Assembly: GCF_040183065.1 (NCBI RefSeq)
Contig: NC_091120.1
Span: 178,306,396-178,370,395, forward strand
DNA: 64,000 nucleotides
Reading direction: 5' to 3'
Source: Periplaneta americana
Lineage: Eukaryota > Arthropoda > Insecta > Blattodea > Blattidae
This document shows positions 12,758-24,302 of the stretch, piece by piece; the first letter of the stretch is position 1; each line of letters begins with the position of its first letter. The notes beneath the pieces are model-generated. The model searched no databases. It saw only the letters and a list, made by a program, of their open reading frames with translations, and had not been told where the DNA came from. A program made the translations under genes and the position numbers.

Positions 12758-14670
12758 TAGAATGTGAGCTTTTTAATACGAATACTAATGGAGCAAAATA
12801 TGCAAATTATAAGGAAAGTATTGAATATAGATCAAATTTCTAAAACATTACATATTCGTGGTGTTTTCAAAGCGTGGCTGCCAGCTCCACAGCGACTGCA
12901 CAGTGGTACAAGTGACCCAGTTCATATGGTGGCATCACCACACAACTAGCCAACGAGAATATAATCAGCACTTGCACTAGTATTGAATTGATTCATACAA
13001 ATCTACTAAGACTGTTTAGACCAATAGAACTGTTTAACAATCATGAGTAGTCACATTACTCCAATAACAAATATTCTGAGCTTTCTTTGCACAAAAATAT
13101 ACAAAACAATTATTATTATTATTTTTTTTTTAATTTTTGTCTTTCTTCCTTAATTTTCAATGAATGCGCGTGAATTATAATTCATAATAATAAAAATGAT
13201 TTGCGATCGAGCGACCCCATCGATAAATTGAACAAGACACACAGGTGAAAAAAATTGTTTAATATTTCTGCACACCAAAGTGCAAAAATGTGATTTGATG
13301 AAAAAAGTATTTTTTTTTTTAACTTGAGATTTAATCATTGTCTTGCAACACACCACTAATTGCCATCCAGTTTCTTCTGTCAACATTCTCCTCAAAATAA
13401 CAAGACGATGTTCATTTCTGCAAAAATTCCAACGATGATAATCACACGCAAATGTAAAAGTTAAACTCTCACTCATTGCACACACGAGGATGGGCTCCAC
13501 ACTGCATTAACTTTACAGTGAACGTAGGAAGCCAGTTTCTAAAAACACACGCTAACTGGCTGGGGTGTCCATTTGGCTGAAACGCTCAAACAAATTACTT
13601 TTCCGCTGCGCAATATAAACATCAACAGAACAACAATGGACTTGAATGGACATAGAGGAATAACAACATTCAGGTATAGTAAGTCCATTTCTGTGGTGAA
13701 ATGTAATGTTACTAACAAATACAAATACAAAGTCAACAACCAATGGCATCCGAGCATTTTATCTACAAAACTGTGACACATCAGCTCAAACAGTCAATGT
13801 TGAAGAGGGAACCAGCGAATCCTCAGCCAAATAACATGTGTTTCTAGAATTCTACGGCTAATTTATTAATCATACATTGTAAAAGAATTGTAAAAATAAA
13901 AAACGAATAAAACTCGCACACTGTCACCAGTAAGGGATATAGGGAACAACAACTGTACCATTGATATCAATGCAGCCAACACAGAATCTTCTGGAACATT
14001 AGGGAGGAAAAGACACAGTTCTGTCCTCCAAAAGATTCAATATGATTGTAATAGAGTAATTATTTTTTATTTATTTATTTATTTTTTTTTTTGTTATTTT
14101 GTTTCTCAAGTTTGAAACTTCTCTCTTCAGTGGGCCAGCCACTTGTGTGAGTTTATGTATGTCACTTCTGGGGTCAACTTAGGCACGGCTTTACCAACAA
14201 ACAAAGCGCTCTTAAGTCAACCCCAGACTTTGGAAAGTTTGATATTGGAAAGTCAGTTCGTTTGAGTATTTTTAAACGCACTACACTGCTGAACCCTGCT
14301 TAGAGAACACTATAGGAAAAGGGATACCTAACACCTGAATTAGACTGTATGTAATGCTGAAAAATTTGTGTTCAACTTCTTATGTGCTCCAAAATGTGTA
14401 TATTCGAGAACAGGAGGAAGGAGGCAAACATTTTACCCAGTTATGACTGTAGCACCAAAAACTTAAAAAGTTTGCAATGTCCAGAACTGACTTCCCAGCG
14501 ATGCAAACTTACTGATCCTACATTCATCGCCTCCTGACTAAACATTACCTCTGCACCACTTCGACTTTTTTCTTCATACATTCCAAATGGACTGCAAAGA
14601 TGGAAGGACAAAGTCTCACGCCTTTTTTAAGTCCAATAATTATATCGGACTATATACTTTTAAAAAAATG
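12758..14670. other. no gene seen
   Basis: Contains T-rich runs (13105-13135, 14060-14095) and unremarkable short open frames. No repeat family is recognised by eye. Confidence 0.35.
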
Positions 14671-15524
14671 TTTATTTGCATTCTCTTCATTGTGTAAAAT
14701 AGTCAATTTTGTTATTATTTTCTTTGGTTTTATTTTGTAGCAACCCCCAAGTTATATGCTGGTCAGATGGGGGTCACCATGGAACCCCCATGACCCAACG
14801 AAGGCCTTTACTCCTGGTGATGAGACATTTCCTGCTACCCTCAATCAGCCGTTCGTGTCTTCCACTCCCTGTGAAGGAACTCGCAATGTCTTCATCTCCC
14901 ACTTGAATGGAATCTCATGAAATCAACATACAAACCCAACAACATCACCAGTATTCCAACAGCATACAAACTCCAAAGGACGGTACAGGATTAAATTTAC
15001 CGCAAATGTCCGAGATTTATAATCTGGTATTAGAATACGCACGGCCTGATTTCTCTGGAGTATGTAGGGCTTGGATATTAACCTCACAAATCAACCACTG
15101 CTTTGACTCGAGCAGGGATTGATTTAAATTTCCATTGTTGGGCGTAACTGAGTCGTAGGCACTACAACTAAAACCAACTAAGCTTCAGCTCTTCTGAAGC
15201 GATGAAATGGAACGCGTTTTCCATTCGGATGGCACTAGAAGAGTAAGCATTCATGACATCGATCTGTATAAGGGTGATGTTCATCTTTCAGCAGATGTAG
15301 AAATGCATTTTGTAGTATCGTATCTTTATGGCGAAGCTGGCAAAGACAAAGAAAAAAGCATAAGATCTGAATCCTCGTAGTAATGATGTGACTATTGCTT
15401 CAAGTGGTTTGCAATGTTCCCTCCTTGCTGGGCAGACTTGATGGCAGCAGTTCAGTGTAGGCGTTGAGCAAGTGGCCTAGATGTAGGAGTAAGGCCCGTC
15501 GGTGAGGGCGCTACAGAGCAATAG
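14671..15524 (-). other. slo: probable slo 3' UTR (end uncertain)
   Basis: Sequence directly downstream of the slo stop codon with no recognisable repeat for several hundred bases. On the sense strand the AATAAA hexamers nearest the stop that I noticed are at about 14734-14729 and 14676-14671, so the end is set there as a guess. Other AATAAA copies lie in the T-rich stretch near 14060-14090. cDNA would be needed to fix the end. Confidence 0.3.
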
Positions 15525-15605
15525 TCAGGAGTTGTCATCTTTTCCTCGTGTACCTCTGTTCGGTTTGTACTCCAGTCCCGGATCAAACTGCATCAGGACA
15601 AACAC
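15525..15605 (-). CDS. slo: slo terminal coding exon (VFVLMQFDPGLEYKP ... KDDNS, stop)
   Basis: 26 codons and TGA at 15527-15525. It reads VFVLMQFDPGLEYKPNRGT then RGKDDNS. VFVLMQFDPGLEYKP is the end of the conserved core, and the short KDDNS end is the usual Slo C-terminus in insects. The tail between them is short here compared with the Gly-rich tail of flies. The acceptor is gttgcag at 15606. With this exon the nine exons give an unbroken frame of 1252 bp with no stop until here, which strongly supports a functional gene rather than a pseudogene. Confidence 0.95.
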   Translation of the reverse strand: MFVLMQFDPGLEYKPNRGTRGKDDNS

Positions 15606-15925
15606 CTGCAACAAATCCAAGTTTTATTACCCTGAATTCATTTGTGTCCATTAGAATACATTTGAGGCAAAGTGTAGGCCTAAGCCTTCATATATCAAAG
15701 TGTACGTAAAATGCTGTTGCATAAAATATGAGGAAGAATGACAAATAAAATTTATAAACTGTTTTACGTAATCTGCTGTCTGCTGCATAGGTAAGAAATA
15801 GGAGAATACCAATTCAGATGCTGATCAATAATGATTCCCATATGTTTCACAACTGCAGTTTCTTTCAAAAGGAGACATTTAGGCTAAAATTAAAAAGAGA
15901 ATAACTACAATTATGCATTACTTAC

Positions 15926-16830
15926 TTACTGGCTTTTAAGGAACCTGCAGGTTCATTGCCGACCTCACATAATCCCGCCATTGGTCCCTATCCTGAGCAA
16001 GATTAATCCATTCTCTATCATCATATCCCACCTCCCTCAAATCTATTTTAATATTATCTTCCCATCTACGTCTCGGCCTCCCTAAAGGTCTTTTTCCCTC
16101 CGGCCTCCCAACTAACACTCTATATGCATTTCTGGATTCGCCCTTACGTGCTACATGCCCTGCCCATCTCAAACGTCTGGATTTAATGTTCCTAATTATG
16201 TCAGATGAAGAATACAATGCGTGCAGTTCTGCGTTGTGTAACTTTCTCCATTCTCCTGTAACTTCATCCCTCTTAGCCACAGATATTTTCCTAAGCACCT
16301 TATTCTCAAACACCCTTAACCTAGTTATATACAATAAAAGTGATTTAATACAGTTATATGAACACTTTTTAATGATTGAATAAAATTAATAAAATCGGTT
16401 AAAAACCATACATGTTTCGGAGGAATGCTCCTCCATCTTCAGTGGTAGTACCACGACGCTGGTATGGATGTTTGACCGCATAACGTAGCTTAAGGAAGAC
16501 TCCTTAAGGCATGTTTTGTTAAACCAAATTTTTTTGTTTCGCAGTTCAATTTGGAGACGTGGTCGAACATCCATATCAGCGTCGTGGTACTACCACTGAA
16601 GATGGAGGAGCATTCCTCCGAAACATGTATGGTTTTTAACTGATTTTATTAATTTTATTCAATCATTAAAAAGTGTTCATATAACTGTATTAAATCACTT
16701 TTATTGTATATAACTATCCTACTCATGAACACTGTTGCATCTGACCTAACTTATGCAATTTAACCCTTAACCTATGTTCCTCTCTCAAAGTGAGAGTCCA
16801 AGTTTCACAACCATAAAGAACAAGAAGAAG
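15926..16830 (-). mobile_element. LINE (RTE/craniofacial-like) 3' end, split by a foldback insertion
   Basis: The minus-strand frame 16334-15936 reads ENKVLRKISVAKRDEVTGEW, LHNAELHALYSSSDIIRNIK, RLRWAGHVARKGESRNAYRV and GRPEGKRPLGRPRRRWEDNI, ending MNLQVP and stop. This is the C-terminal tail after the RT domain of a common insect LINE. The upstream part (CETWTLTLREEH) resumes at 16774-16830 beyond an insertion at 16323-16762. It is 5'-truncated and not active. A second copy is at 36050-38040. Confidence 0.8.
16323..16762. mobile_element. foldback element inserted in the LINE, 11-bp direct repeats
   Basis: Direct repeats acccttaacct flank it (16312-16322 and 16763-16773). Removing it rejoins the LINE sequence. 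Inside, about 150-bp arms (16325-16472 and 16574-16727) are nearly perfect inverted copies around an ~100-bp loop, followed by a 35-bp unpaired right tail. No coding capacity. Confidence 0.75.
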
Positions 16831-17375
16831 AACAATATTATGTATTACTAAACCTAAATTGCTACAGTGATTCAAAGATTGTTGACCAATAAATGATAAA
16901 TAGAAAGGGATTAATGTTGTTAAAAAAAAAAGAAAATTAAAATCAAGACAATATACCTATATTAGCATTTTTTATGAACTTCATTGCAGAAATAACCACT
17001 AAATATCACCACTGTATCATTTGCATATGAATATTTGGTGCCAATACTACTTTCCAAATCTAGATTTAATAAATCTTTAATGTACTCGTATATTAAAAAT
17101 AAGGTAAGTCCTAAAATCATCTCTTGTGGAACTCCAATATGCTATTCCTGATTAGAGAACATCAGACACTGTTGCAGTTTCATGAGTCAGCAGAGAGAAC
17201 CATCTTTGTGAAGAAGAAAACTACCATAGATAATGTTTCCTAGATCCAGTGGCGGCTTGTGAGATTTTTGTTCGGTAGAGCTGAACTAAAATTTTCAGCC
17301 TATAAAATTATTATCAAATTTCATAGTCGTATTTCATATCGATTCTCTTTGTAATACTTAATCATTTGAAATCTG
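16831..17375. other. intronic sequence, no feature seen
   Basis: Part of slo intron 8; AT-rich, no repeat family recognised. Confidence 0.4.
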
Positions 17376-18045
17376 TGGCCGGGAGGAAAAAGGTCTTAAG
17401 TCAATTTTTGTGTGAAAATGAGTTTTTATATATTCTGAAACCGGAAACAATTCTCTACACTCTGGTTAAACGGTTAAAGTCAAATAAGACCCCTGACTGG
17501 ATTCATAGAGCGTTACCAAATGCCCTAAGTACTTTTTGAATCAAGCACACACAGAATAAAGGACTTAAGAATATTTAATACTTTATTCCTTACAAACATC
17601 ACTAGTTTACTTTCCATGCTTCCCTATTAAAGAGGTCTAACTTGTATTTTAGCTATTTTATCACATACTGATGCTCTTTCCTTTTAAAACTTTAAGCACC
17701 AGGTAAACAGTCCTATATTGTTTAAGACCTATTTTGCTATTTCTTATAATTTATATTTCCCATTTATTTTGACATGAAAAAAGTCTTATGTTTAAATAGT
17801 CCCTTCTTCTCAGATTGGGTTGTAGTCTTAAAAAGGTTTAAGTGCGGCTATTTTTGGAAATAATCAAGAAAATTGTTAAATGAGCAACATTACCTATTTT
17901 AGAAGAAATATAAATAAATAATATCCAGGAAAAACCTCTTAATTAAAAGAACTCCATAACTGACACCGATTTCAATCTTTCTACTGCTCTCCTGAAAAGT
18001 ATAAAATTTTTAATGAAGACCTTTTTCCTCCCGACTGCAGAAATA
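17376..18045. mobile_element. MITE-like element with GGGAGGAAAAAGGTCTT ends
   Basis: Left GGCCGGGAGGAAAAAGGTCT and right in reverse complement AGTCGGGAGGAAAAAGGTCT are inverted. Internal short motifs related to aaggtcttaag recur near 17730, 17790 and 17835. The target duplication is unclear. Confidence 0.5.
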
Positions 18046-18905
18046 TGATAAAAGTTAAAAAATTAAAACACTTCAAAAACTTCAATGTGTTAAAATAGTT
18101 AAAAGAAAAGGTATTATACCTTGATATGCACATATGTCCGTTTTGGAATCTGTTTATTCCAGCAGTGTCGAAATGCTGTCACTCTTCATTCAAGGAGATT
18201 GTCAAGATTTACAATAAAGAAACACTGGATTTCCTTTTCTTCTAAGGAAAGCCATACTAAGGGTTTATATTGCCCTTAAAGATGATGGTAATGATGATGA
18301 CGGAGTGGTGTTGTTGACAATAATATGATTGGTGGTGGCAACATTGTGTTAAATTTGTCAAAATAACTACAGTAAAACCTTGGATTACGAGCATAATTTG
18401 TTTCGAAAACGTGTTCTTAATCCAAAACCCTCGCATATCAAAGCGAATTTCTCCATAAAAACAATAAAAACTCAGATGAATTTGTTTCACAATCTTTTAT
18501 TCATATAAAATACGTATAATTTAGGTGAAATTCAATACTATAGTGTAACACAAATTACTTTACTGTATTTTGTTTTTGAATGTCTTGCACCTGTTTTACT
18601 GCTTAGTAAACTTCTTGAACATTTAAAGAAAATATTTGCACTATCAATAACGGACTTACTTCTGACTGCTTGACTGACTGGAATCTTTTGCCTAGACTAA
18701 GAACTTATCCTATGACACCTGCTTTTGCCTCGTTTTGAGGATTTTTGCGGAAATGTGGCATTGTGTTGTCGTTAAACAGATTTATCTTACATACTGCTAC
18801 AACCTTATCAGGCGGTGAATTTGAACAACATTTTCTACTGCTTCTCAATTTTTACACATCTCTTTATACATCTTGATTACACAACTTTTAACACTATATC
18901 ACTTC

Positions 18906-19840
18906 AGAAAACGTATTATTAGTCTTTCTTGTGTTAAATTTTATATTACCTTTTTAACATGTTTCAGCCTGCTATTGGCCATCATCAGAACTGGTTGTTG
19001 CTGGTCTTGGCGCCTTTTGTTTTGTTTCCTGTGGGGGTGTGTTTGTGTAGTGTAATGTGGAGTGAAAGCGTGTTTGTGTTCTGAAATTGAGTTGTGTGTA
19101 GAGAATTTCATTTGGATATGTTTTTATGTGTCTGTATATTTCGTATTGTTCTAGTGTGTTTAATTTCTGGCTTTTTAGTTGGATGTGTAGAATTTCCATG
19201 TCTGTGTTGATGTCTCTGTAGGTGTGGTTAGCATTTATGATGTGTTCTGCATATGTGGAAGTGTTTTTTAATTTTGTTATGGCTGTGATGTGTTCTTTGT
19301 AACGTGTTTGAAATGATCTGCCTGTCTGTCCAATGTAGAAGTTGTTGCAGGTGTTGCATTTGAGTTTGTATATGCCTGTGTGCTTGTATTTGTTTGTTTG
19401 TGTTCTTTGTATGTTGAGATGTTTTTTTAGAGTATTATTTGTTCTGTATGCGATATTATAATTTAATTTCTTGAATGAGGTTGCAATCTTGTGTGTGTTT
19501 TTGTTTTCGTTTGTTAGTATCATGCATTTTTTGTGTTCTTGTGTTTGTGTTGTATTCTTATGTTTTTTGTGATTGTGTTTTGTCTAGAACACTAGAACAA
19601 TACGAAATATACAGACACACAAAAACACATCCAAATGAAATTCTCAACACACAACTCAATTTCAGAACACACACACTCTTTGACTCTACATTACACTACA
19701 CAAACACACCCCTACAGGAAACAAAAGAAAAGGCACCAAGACTAGCAACAACCAGTTCTGATGATGGCCAATAGCAGGCTGAAACATGTTAACAAGGTAA
19801 TATAAAATTTAAAACAAGGAAGACTAATAATACGTTTTTC
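18906..19840 (-). mobile_element. Penelope-like element fragment in foldback form
   Basis: Two inverted copies of the element's 3' end (18906-19160 and 19587-19840) flank a single GIY-YIG region. The outer ends read gaaaacgtattattagtc and gactaataatacgttttt. Both arms encode the same C-terminus (LEQYEIYRH ... ATTSSDDGQ). Inverted terminal copies are a known feature of Penelope-like retroelements. Confidence 0.8.
18972..19523 (-). pseudogene. GIY-YIG endonuclease domain of a Penelope-like retrotransposon
   Basis: A 183-residue open frame without the reverse transcriptase part. It has GIY at residues 50-52, a CNTC zinc-type Cys pair at 56-59, YIG at 63-65, GRSFQTRYKEH with conserved Arg and His, and YAEH (Glu 93) as the likely metal-binding acid. 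This order is the GIY-YIG single-strand nuclease that sits at the C-terminus of Penelope-like elements. The frame is intact, so the domain could still fold, but 5' truncation rules out an autonomous element. It is nested in a Tigger-like transposon inside slo intron 8, antisense to nothing known and on the same strand as slo. Confidence 0.8.
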
Positions 19841-20143
19841 GACATCTCTTTAATCTTATTTGAAGTAAGGAATAAATTCGTCTGCTCTTTTCTCCTCTTC
19901 CTCTTCAGATGAGATCCCCTCCATTGCCTCCTGCTGTTGCAGATTCATAACCTTGTCGGTGGTTATGTACAAATCATGATGCTCGTATTGCAAGACATCA
20001 CTCATTTTATAAAACAAAAATGTTTTCTAATTGTTCACTCGTTTTGCAAAACCAAGTTACTCGTAATCCAAGGTTTTATTGTACTTAGAATTGAAAGAGA
20101 AAAGAAGGGAGATAAGTCTTAAAACAATGAAATAACAACTCAC

Positions 20144-20237
20144 CTGATCTGTTGGCAGCAGTGAGAAGTCATCTGGAGGGTTTGTTATGACGTACCGCTT
20201 CGACGAGGCGTCACACGAGGAACTCGTGTCCCGAAAC
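20144..20237 (-). CDS. slo: slo exon: [16 protein letters not shown] to LLPTDQ
   Basis: 94 bp coding [20 protein letters not shown] and [11 protein letters not shown] after a split Arg codon. It is a conserved C-terminal RCK2 segment of Slo1. The acceptor is attggcttag at 20238 and the donor CAG|gtgagt at 20143. It ends in phase 0. A Tigger-like transposon (18370-20081) begins 62 bp downstream of the donor on the sense strand. Confidence 0.96.
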
Positions 20238-20565
20238 CTAAGCCAATATATGGCACACACGATAAGTATGAATTGACTACAGACACATAAGAGACAGTTC
20301 AGCCACAGCATAAAGCCAGCAAACCAAAGCTGCCAACCGATAAGATGCAGCATGCTCAGCTGACGGAAAAAACAAATTCGTGTTTGCCATTGCACATGCT
20401 TGTAACACAATGATACCGTTCAGAATCAGTTAGCTGCTGGAAAATATAATATCATTCAGGTTTCTTTATGATTCTCCATCTTCGAATACTGTTAGGACAC
20501 GAACCTTCATGCGCTAAAATAAATTAAATACAAAGGAAGCAATAGATCATTTCAAATGTCTCATA

Positions 20566-20815
20566 CTGCATAATCACTTAAGCAAAGTAAAGTCCAGATA
20601 TTATGCTCACAAATTTTTCAAACTGCATCATAATTTAAGCAAATTAAAATCCAAATATTATTACGATCATTTATTTTTCACAGTGCAGCATAATTAAAGA
20701 AAATAATAACACTTACAAAAAGTCCAAAGATCTATTACAAACAAGAATCTTTTACTGCATAATAATTTAAGCAAACATTTTTAACACTTACAGTGTAGTC
20801 CAGATATTAAGACCG
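20566..20815. repeat. degenerate tandem repeat, four copies
   Basis: The phrase tgcataat ... taagcaaa ... aagtccagatatta recurs four times with indels, at about 20566, 20630, 20685 and 20755. It is in slo intron 7; 20238-20565 shows nothing else. Confidence 0.5.
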
Positions 20816-20967
20816 TGGATTTAACAAAAATTCTGATTAAAAGGTTGTTTTTATACAAGATGAGTAATGCAAAAATGTATTATATGAGAACAGAATCACT
20901 CCTAGTAAGTAGGCTTTAGAAATAAAAAATACATAAGTTATCATTTCATTGGTGATACTCTGTTGAC

Positions 20968-20986
20968 GATAATAATAGTGATGATA

Positions 20987-21020
<34 letters not shown>

Positions 21021-21058
21021 GTACTACTAATAATAATAATGATAATAATAATAATAAC

Positions 21059-21101
<43 letters not shown>

Positions 21102-21160
21102 GTACTACTAATAATAATAATGATAATAATAATAATAATAACAATAATAATAATAATAAC

Positions 21161-21194
<34 letters not shown>

Positions 21195-21195
21195 G

Positions 21196-21260
<65 letters not shown>

Positions 21261-21330
21261 GTACTACTAATAATAATAATGATAATAATAATAATAATAA
21301 CAATAATAATAATAATGTTACTACTACTAC

Positions 21331-21366
<36 letters not shown>

Positions 21367-21419
21367 TAATAATAATAATAATTATAATAATAATGATAAT
21401 AATAATGGTAATGATAATG

Positions 21420-21470
<51 letters not shown>

Positions 21471-21652
21471 GTACTACTAATAATAATAATGATAATAATA
21501 ATAATAACAATAATAATAATAATAATAATAATAATGATAATAATAATGGTACTGATAATGATAATAATAATAATAATAATGATGGTACTACTAATAATAA
21601 TAATGATAATAATAATAATAATAATGATAATAATAATAATAATAACAACAAC

Positions 21653-21684
<32 letters not shown>

Positions 21685-21696
21685 TAATAATAATGG

Positions 21697-21749
<53 letters not shown>

Positions 21750-21816
21750 GTACTACTAATAATAATAATGATAATAATAATAATAACAATAACAATAATA
21801 ATAATAATGGTACTAC

Positions 21817-21851
<35 letters not shown>

Positions 21852-21971
21852 GTACTACTACTACTACTAATAATAATAATAATAATAATAATGATAATAA
21901 TAATGATAATAATAATAATGATAATAATAATAATAATAATAATAATAATGGTACTACTAATAATAATAATG

Positions 21972-22014
<43 letters not shown>

Positions 22015-22099
22015 TAATAATAATGGTAATGATAATGATAATAATAATAATAATAATAATAATGGTACTACTAATAATAATAATGATAATAATAATAAC

Positions 22100-22138
<39 letters not shown>
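20968..22138. repeat. 1.2-kb AAT trinucleotide tract with higher-order structure
   Basis: Almost pure (AAT)n with regular GAT interruptions. The block ggtactactaataataat followed by gataataat recurs at least ten times, giving a superimposed repeat of tens to about 150 bases. Reading frames of 120-500 codons through it are poly-Asn, poly-Ile or poly-Leu artefacts. Confidence 0.9.
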
Positions 22139-22436
22139 CAGTGCTTTTTTTGTTGGAATGTGGCAGAACCTTTCTGGCACCTTTTTATTATATTTTTCAT
22201 CGTGGAACCGACAAATGTTCGAATTTTGCGCAGCCAATATACGAGTATTGTGAGGATTCTCGCAACTCAATTTCATTGTCTCTCCACCAAGAGCATACCT
22301 GCCAGTCAGTGCTGTCATGGTAATTTTTTTCTTGGCCATACATCCCACCCCTTGTTTTCTCCCTTGAAATACATTTTACTCTCCTCTCTATTTCTCTGAC
22401 TGTCATTTAATGATTTTTTTTAATACAGTATTAAAA

Positions 22437-22707
22437 AAAGTTGTTGTTTTCTAATGCCAGGCATTTGACAATAAAGTCATTTGACTTCTTGCACTCAAAT
22501 ATTTTTCAAAGATATTGTCATGATTAGCCACTGACGCACAGATTTTGAGATGTTCTGAATCCATTTCTTGATTTCAGTTGCACAATGGACAGTTAGGAGA
22601 CTGATATATTCCAATTCCATGCAGATGCTTGGCCAAACAATCATGGCCTGTTGCCAATCTAAATGCAGCTACAGACGATTTTCGTGATAAATCGGGAATC
22701 AACTGTA
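22437..22707 (-). mobile_element. LINE 3' end (jockey/R1-type with RNase H tail), copy 1
   Basis: The minus strand gives FRLATGHDCLAKHLHGIGIY, QSPNCPLCN, EMDSEHLKICAS and MTLLSNAWH, then stop and an A/C-rich tail (aaaacaacaac). In-frame stops are present. Sister copies: 40650-40895 and 49563-50369. The Cys-containing tail follows the RNase H domain in the longer copy. Confidence 0.75.
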
Positions 22708-23468
22708 TTAAAAAAAGTAAAGAAATTTTTTTGCTTTACATTTTAATTGTACAACAAGTTTGATTTAAAGAATACACCATATAGCACCCCCATAGATGCA
22801 CACTTGTCTCGATGAATCTTGAAGTGTGTATTTGCAGCACTTCTTGTTTTTCAACCATTATTTTATATAATTCTGGATTCCAGTGCTGCAGAGGTGGACA
22901 ATTTTTGTTTATGAATATCAAACAAAATACATTAGGAACAGCAAGAGATGATCTAAGATCTGTACAGACTCTGCATACAAAACTTAGGTACCCAAATGCC
23001 GTATGGCTCCATACAGACAAAATTTTTTTTCCCCATACGATTAATTAAAAAGATTGTAGGTTCCCATATGATGTATGGCCCCATATGCTGCAATAGACGT
23101 CACAAGGAAGGAGTGTAATAGTAAACGAGAAAATACTGAAGAAATAGCTATGCCGTGGAAAATCCTCTGATATTTGGGTACCAATATACTCATATAGTTT
23201 AATAAATGCCTTTGCTGCAAACCAATTTACTATTTTTTTAGCCCAAATTGAGTCGGTTTATGTTAACATGGATTTAATTTATATTTATTCTTAAAGGTGC
23301 ATTAAGATATAAAATAAATAGGGGTCAATTTTGTTTTCAACATGATTTTTTGTGAACTCTGTTCAGGCCTAAACTCCCAGTGCACTGACCAGTTATCATC
23401 TCCCCGTCCCTTCCAATAAATTTTACACAGAGTTCTACCATCATTTTCTCTAGAAAAAAGCATTGATT

Positions 23469-23529
<61 letters not shown>

Positions 23530-24302
23530 ACGAAAAGCTACCAGGAAAAACGTAGAAGACCAAAAATAACATGGCAGCAGGGAATTTTTGCCAAGAATAA
23601 GAGAAAGACTTGAAGAAGATTCCTACGAAGAAAGAGAGAAAAAAAAACTTATTACGAAATCTTTAACATTTCTGAAATATGTTAACAGTTTTAATATTAG
23701 ATTAGAACAAACTTCAATGATATTCTTTTGTTTACTTTGTAAGTTTATGTATCATTGTATTATTTTGTGATGTTTGGTAAATGGAAGAATATAAATCAAA
23801 CATTTATTAAACCGGAAATAGATAGGCCTATCGGTATATTAAACACGAAGTATTACTAATATATTACATTATGAAATGCGTGGGAAAATTACGACAAGAA
23901 AGAATACCGGTAAGATAAATACGTGTACACTATTTAAAATCATACACAAAATTGTTTACAACATTTTCTAATTTGGGAGAGAAAAAAATACTGCACTTAA
24001 AGTGAATGAAATTTTATTATTTTCAAGCATGTCAAACAAAAACAACTGAAGGAATAATACCATCTCCTGCTACCTAGTGAATAAAACGAAAAACTATTGG
24101 AGATAGGGCTGTCACACTATTGACGAATGAAATTAAATAAAATGAACAACCGAAATTAGATTGAAAATGCGGTAAATTTGAAACAAATGAGATTGGAAAA
24201 TGAAGTGGGCATAGCCTTTTAGATATCCGGATAACAGAGTTTTAAAAAGGACATCGTTAAATGTCATATCCTTGAGTTAGGGCTTACATTTTCTTTGTAA
24301 TA
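22708..24302. other. intronic sequence with one AAT microsatellite; no gene seen
   Basis: An (AAT)n run lies at about 23471-23526. Short open frames such as plus 22812-23048 have no recognisable content. Confidence 0.4.

Larger units (their letters stand above)
18370..20081 (-). mobile_element. Tigger-like DNA transposon, TA-flanked, carrying a nested Penelope fragment
   Basis: The ends are CAGTAAAACCTTGGATTACG and, in reverse complement, CAATAAAACCTTGGATTACG, with TA at 18368-18369 and 20082-20083. On the minus strand near 18760-18690 the translation resembles the C-terminal tail of Tigger (DDE_1) transposases: NTMPHFRKNPQNEAKAG, then a stop. The rest is decayed and interrupted by the foldback Penelope-like insertion. 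Confidence 0.7.

Noticed and set aside
20837..22399. Very long open frames (up to 503 codons) of poly-Asn, poly-Ile or poly-Leu
   Set aside because: They are translations of the AAT/ATT triplet tract in several frames at once; no other sequence supports a protein.
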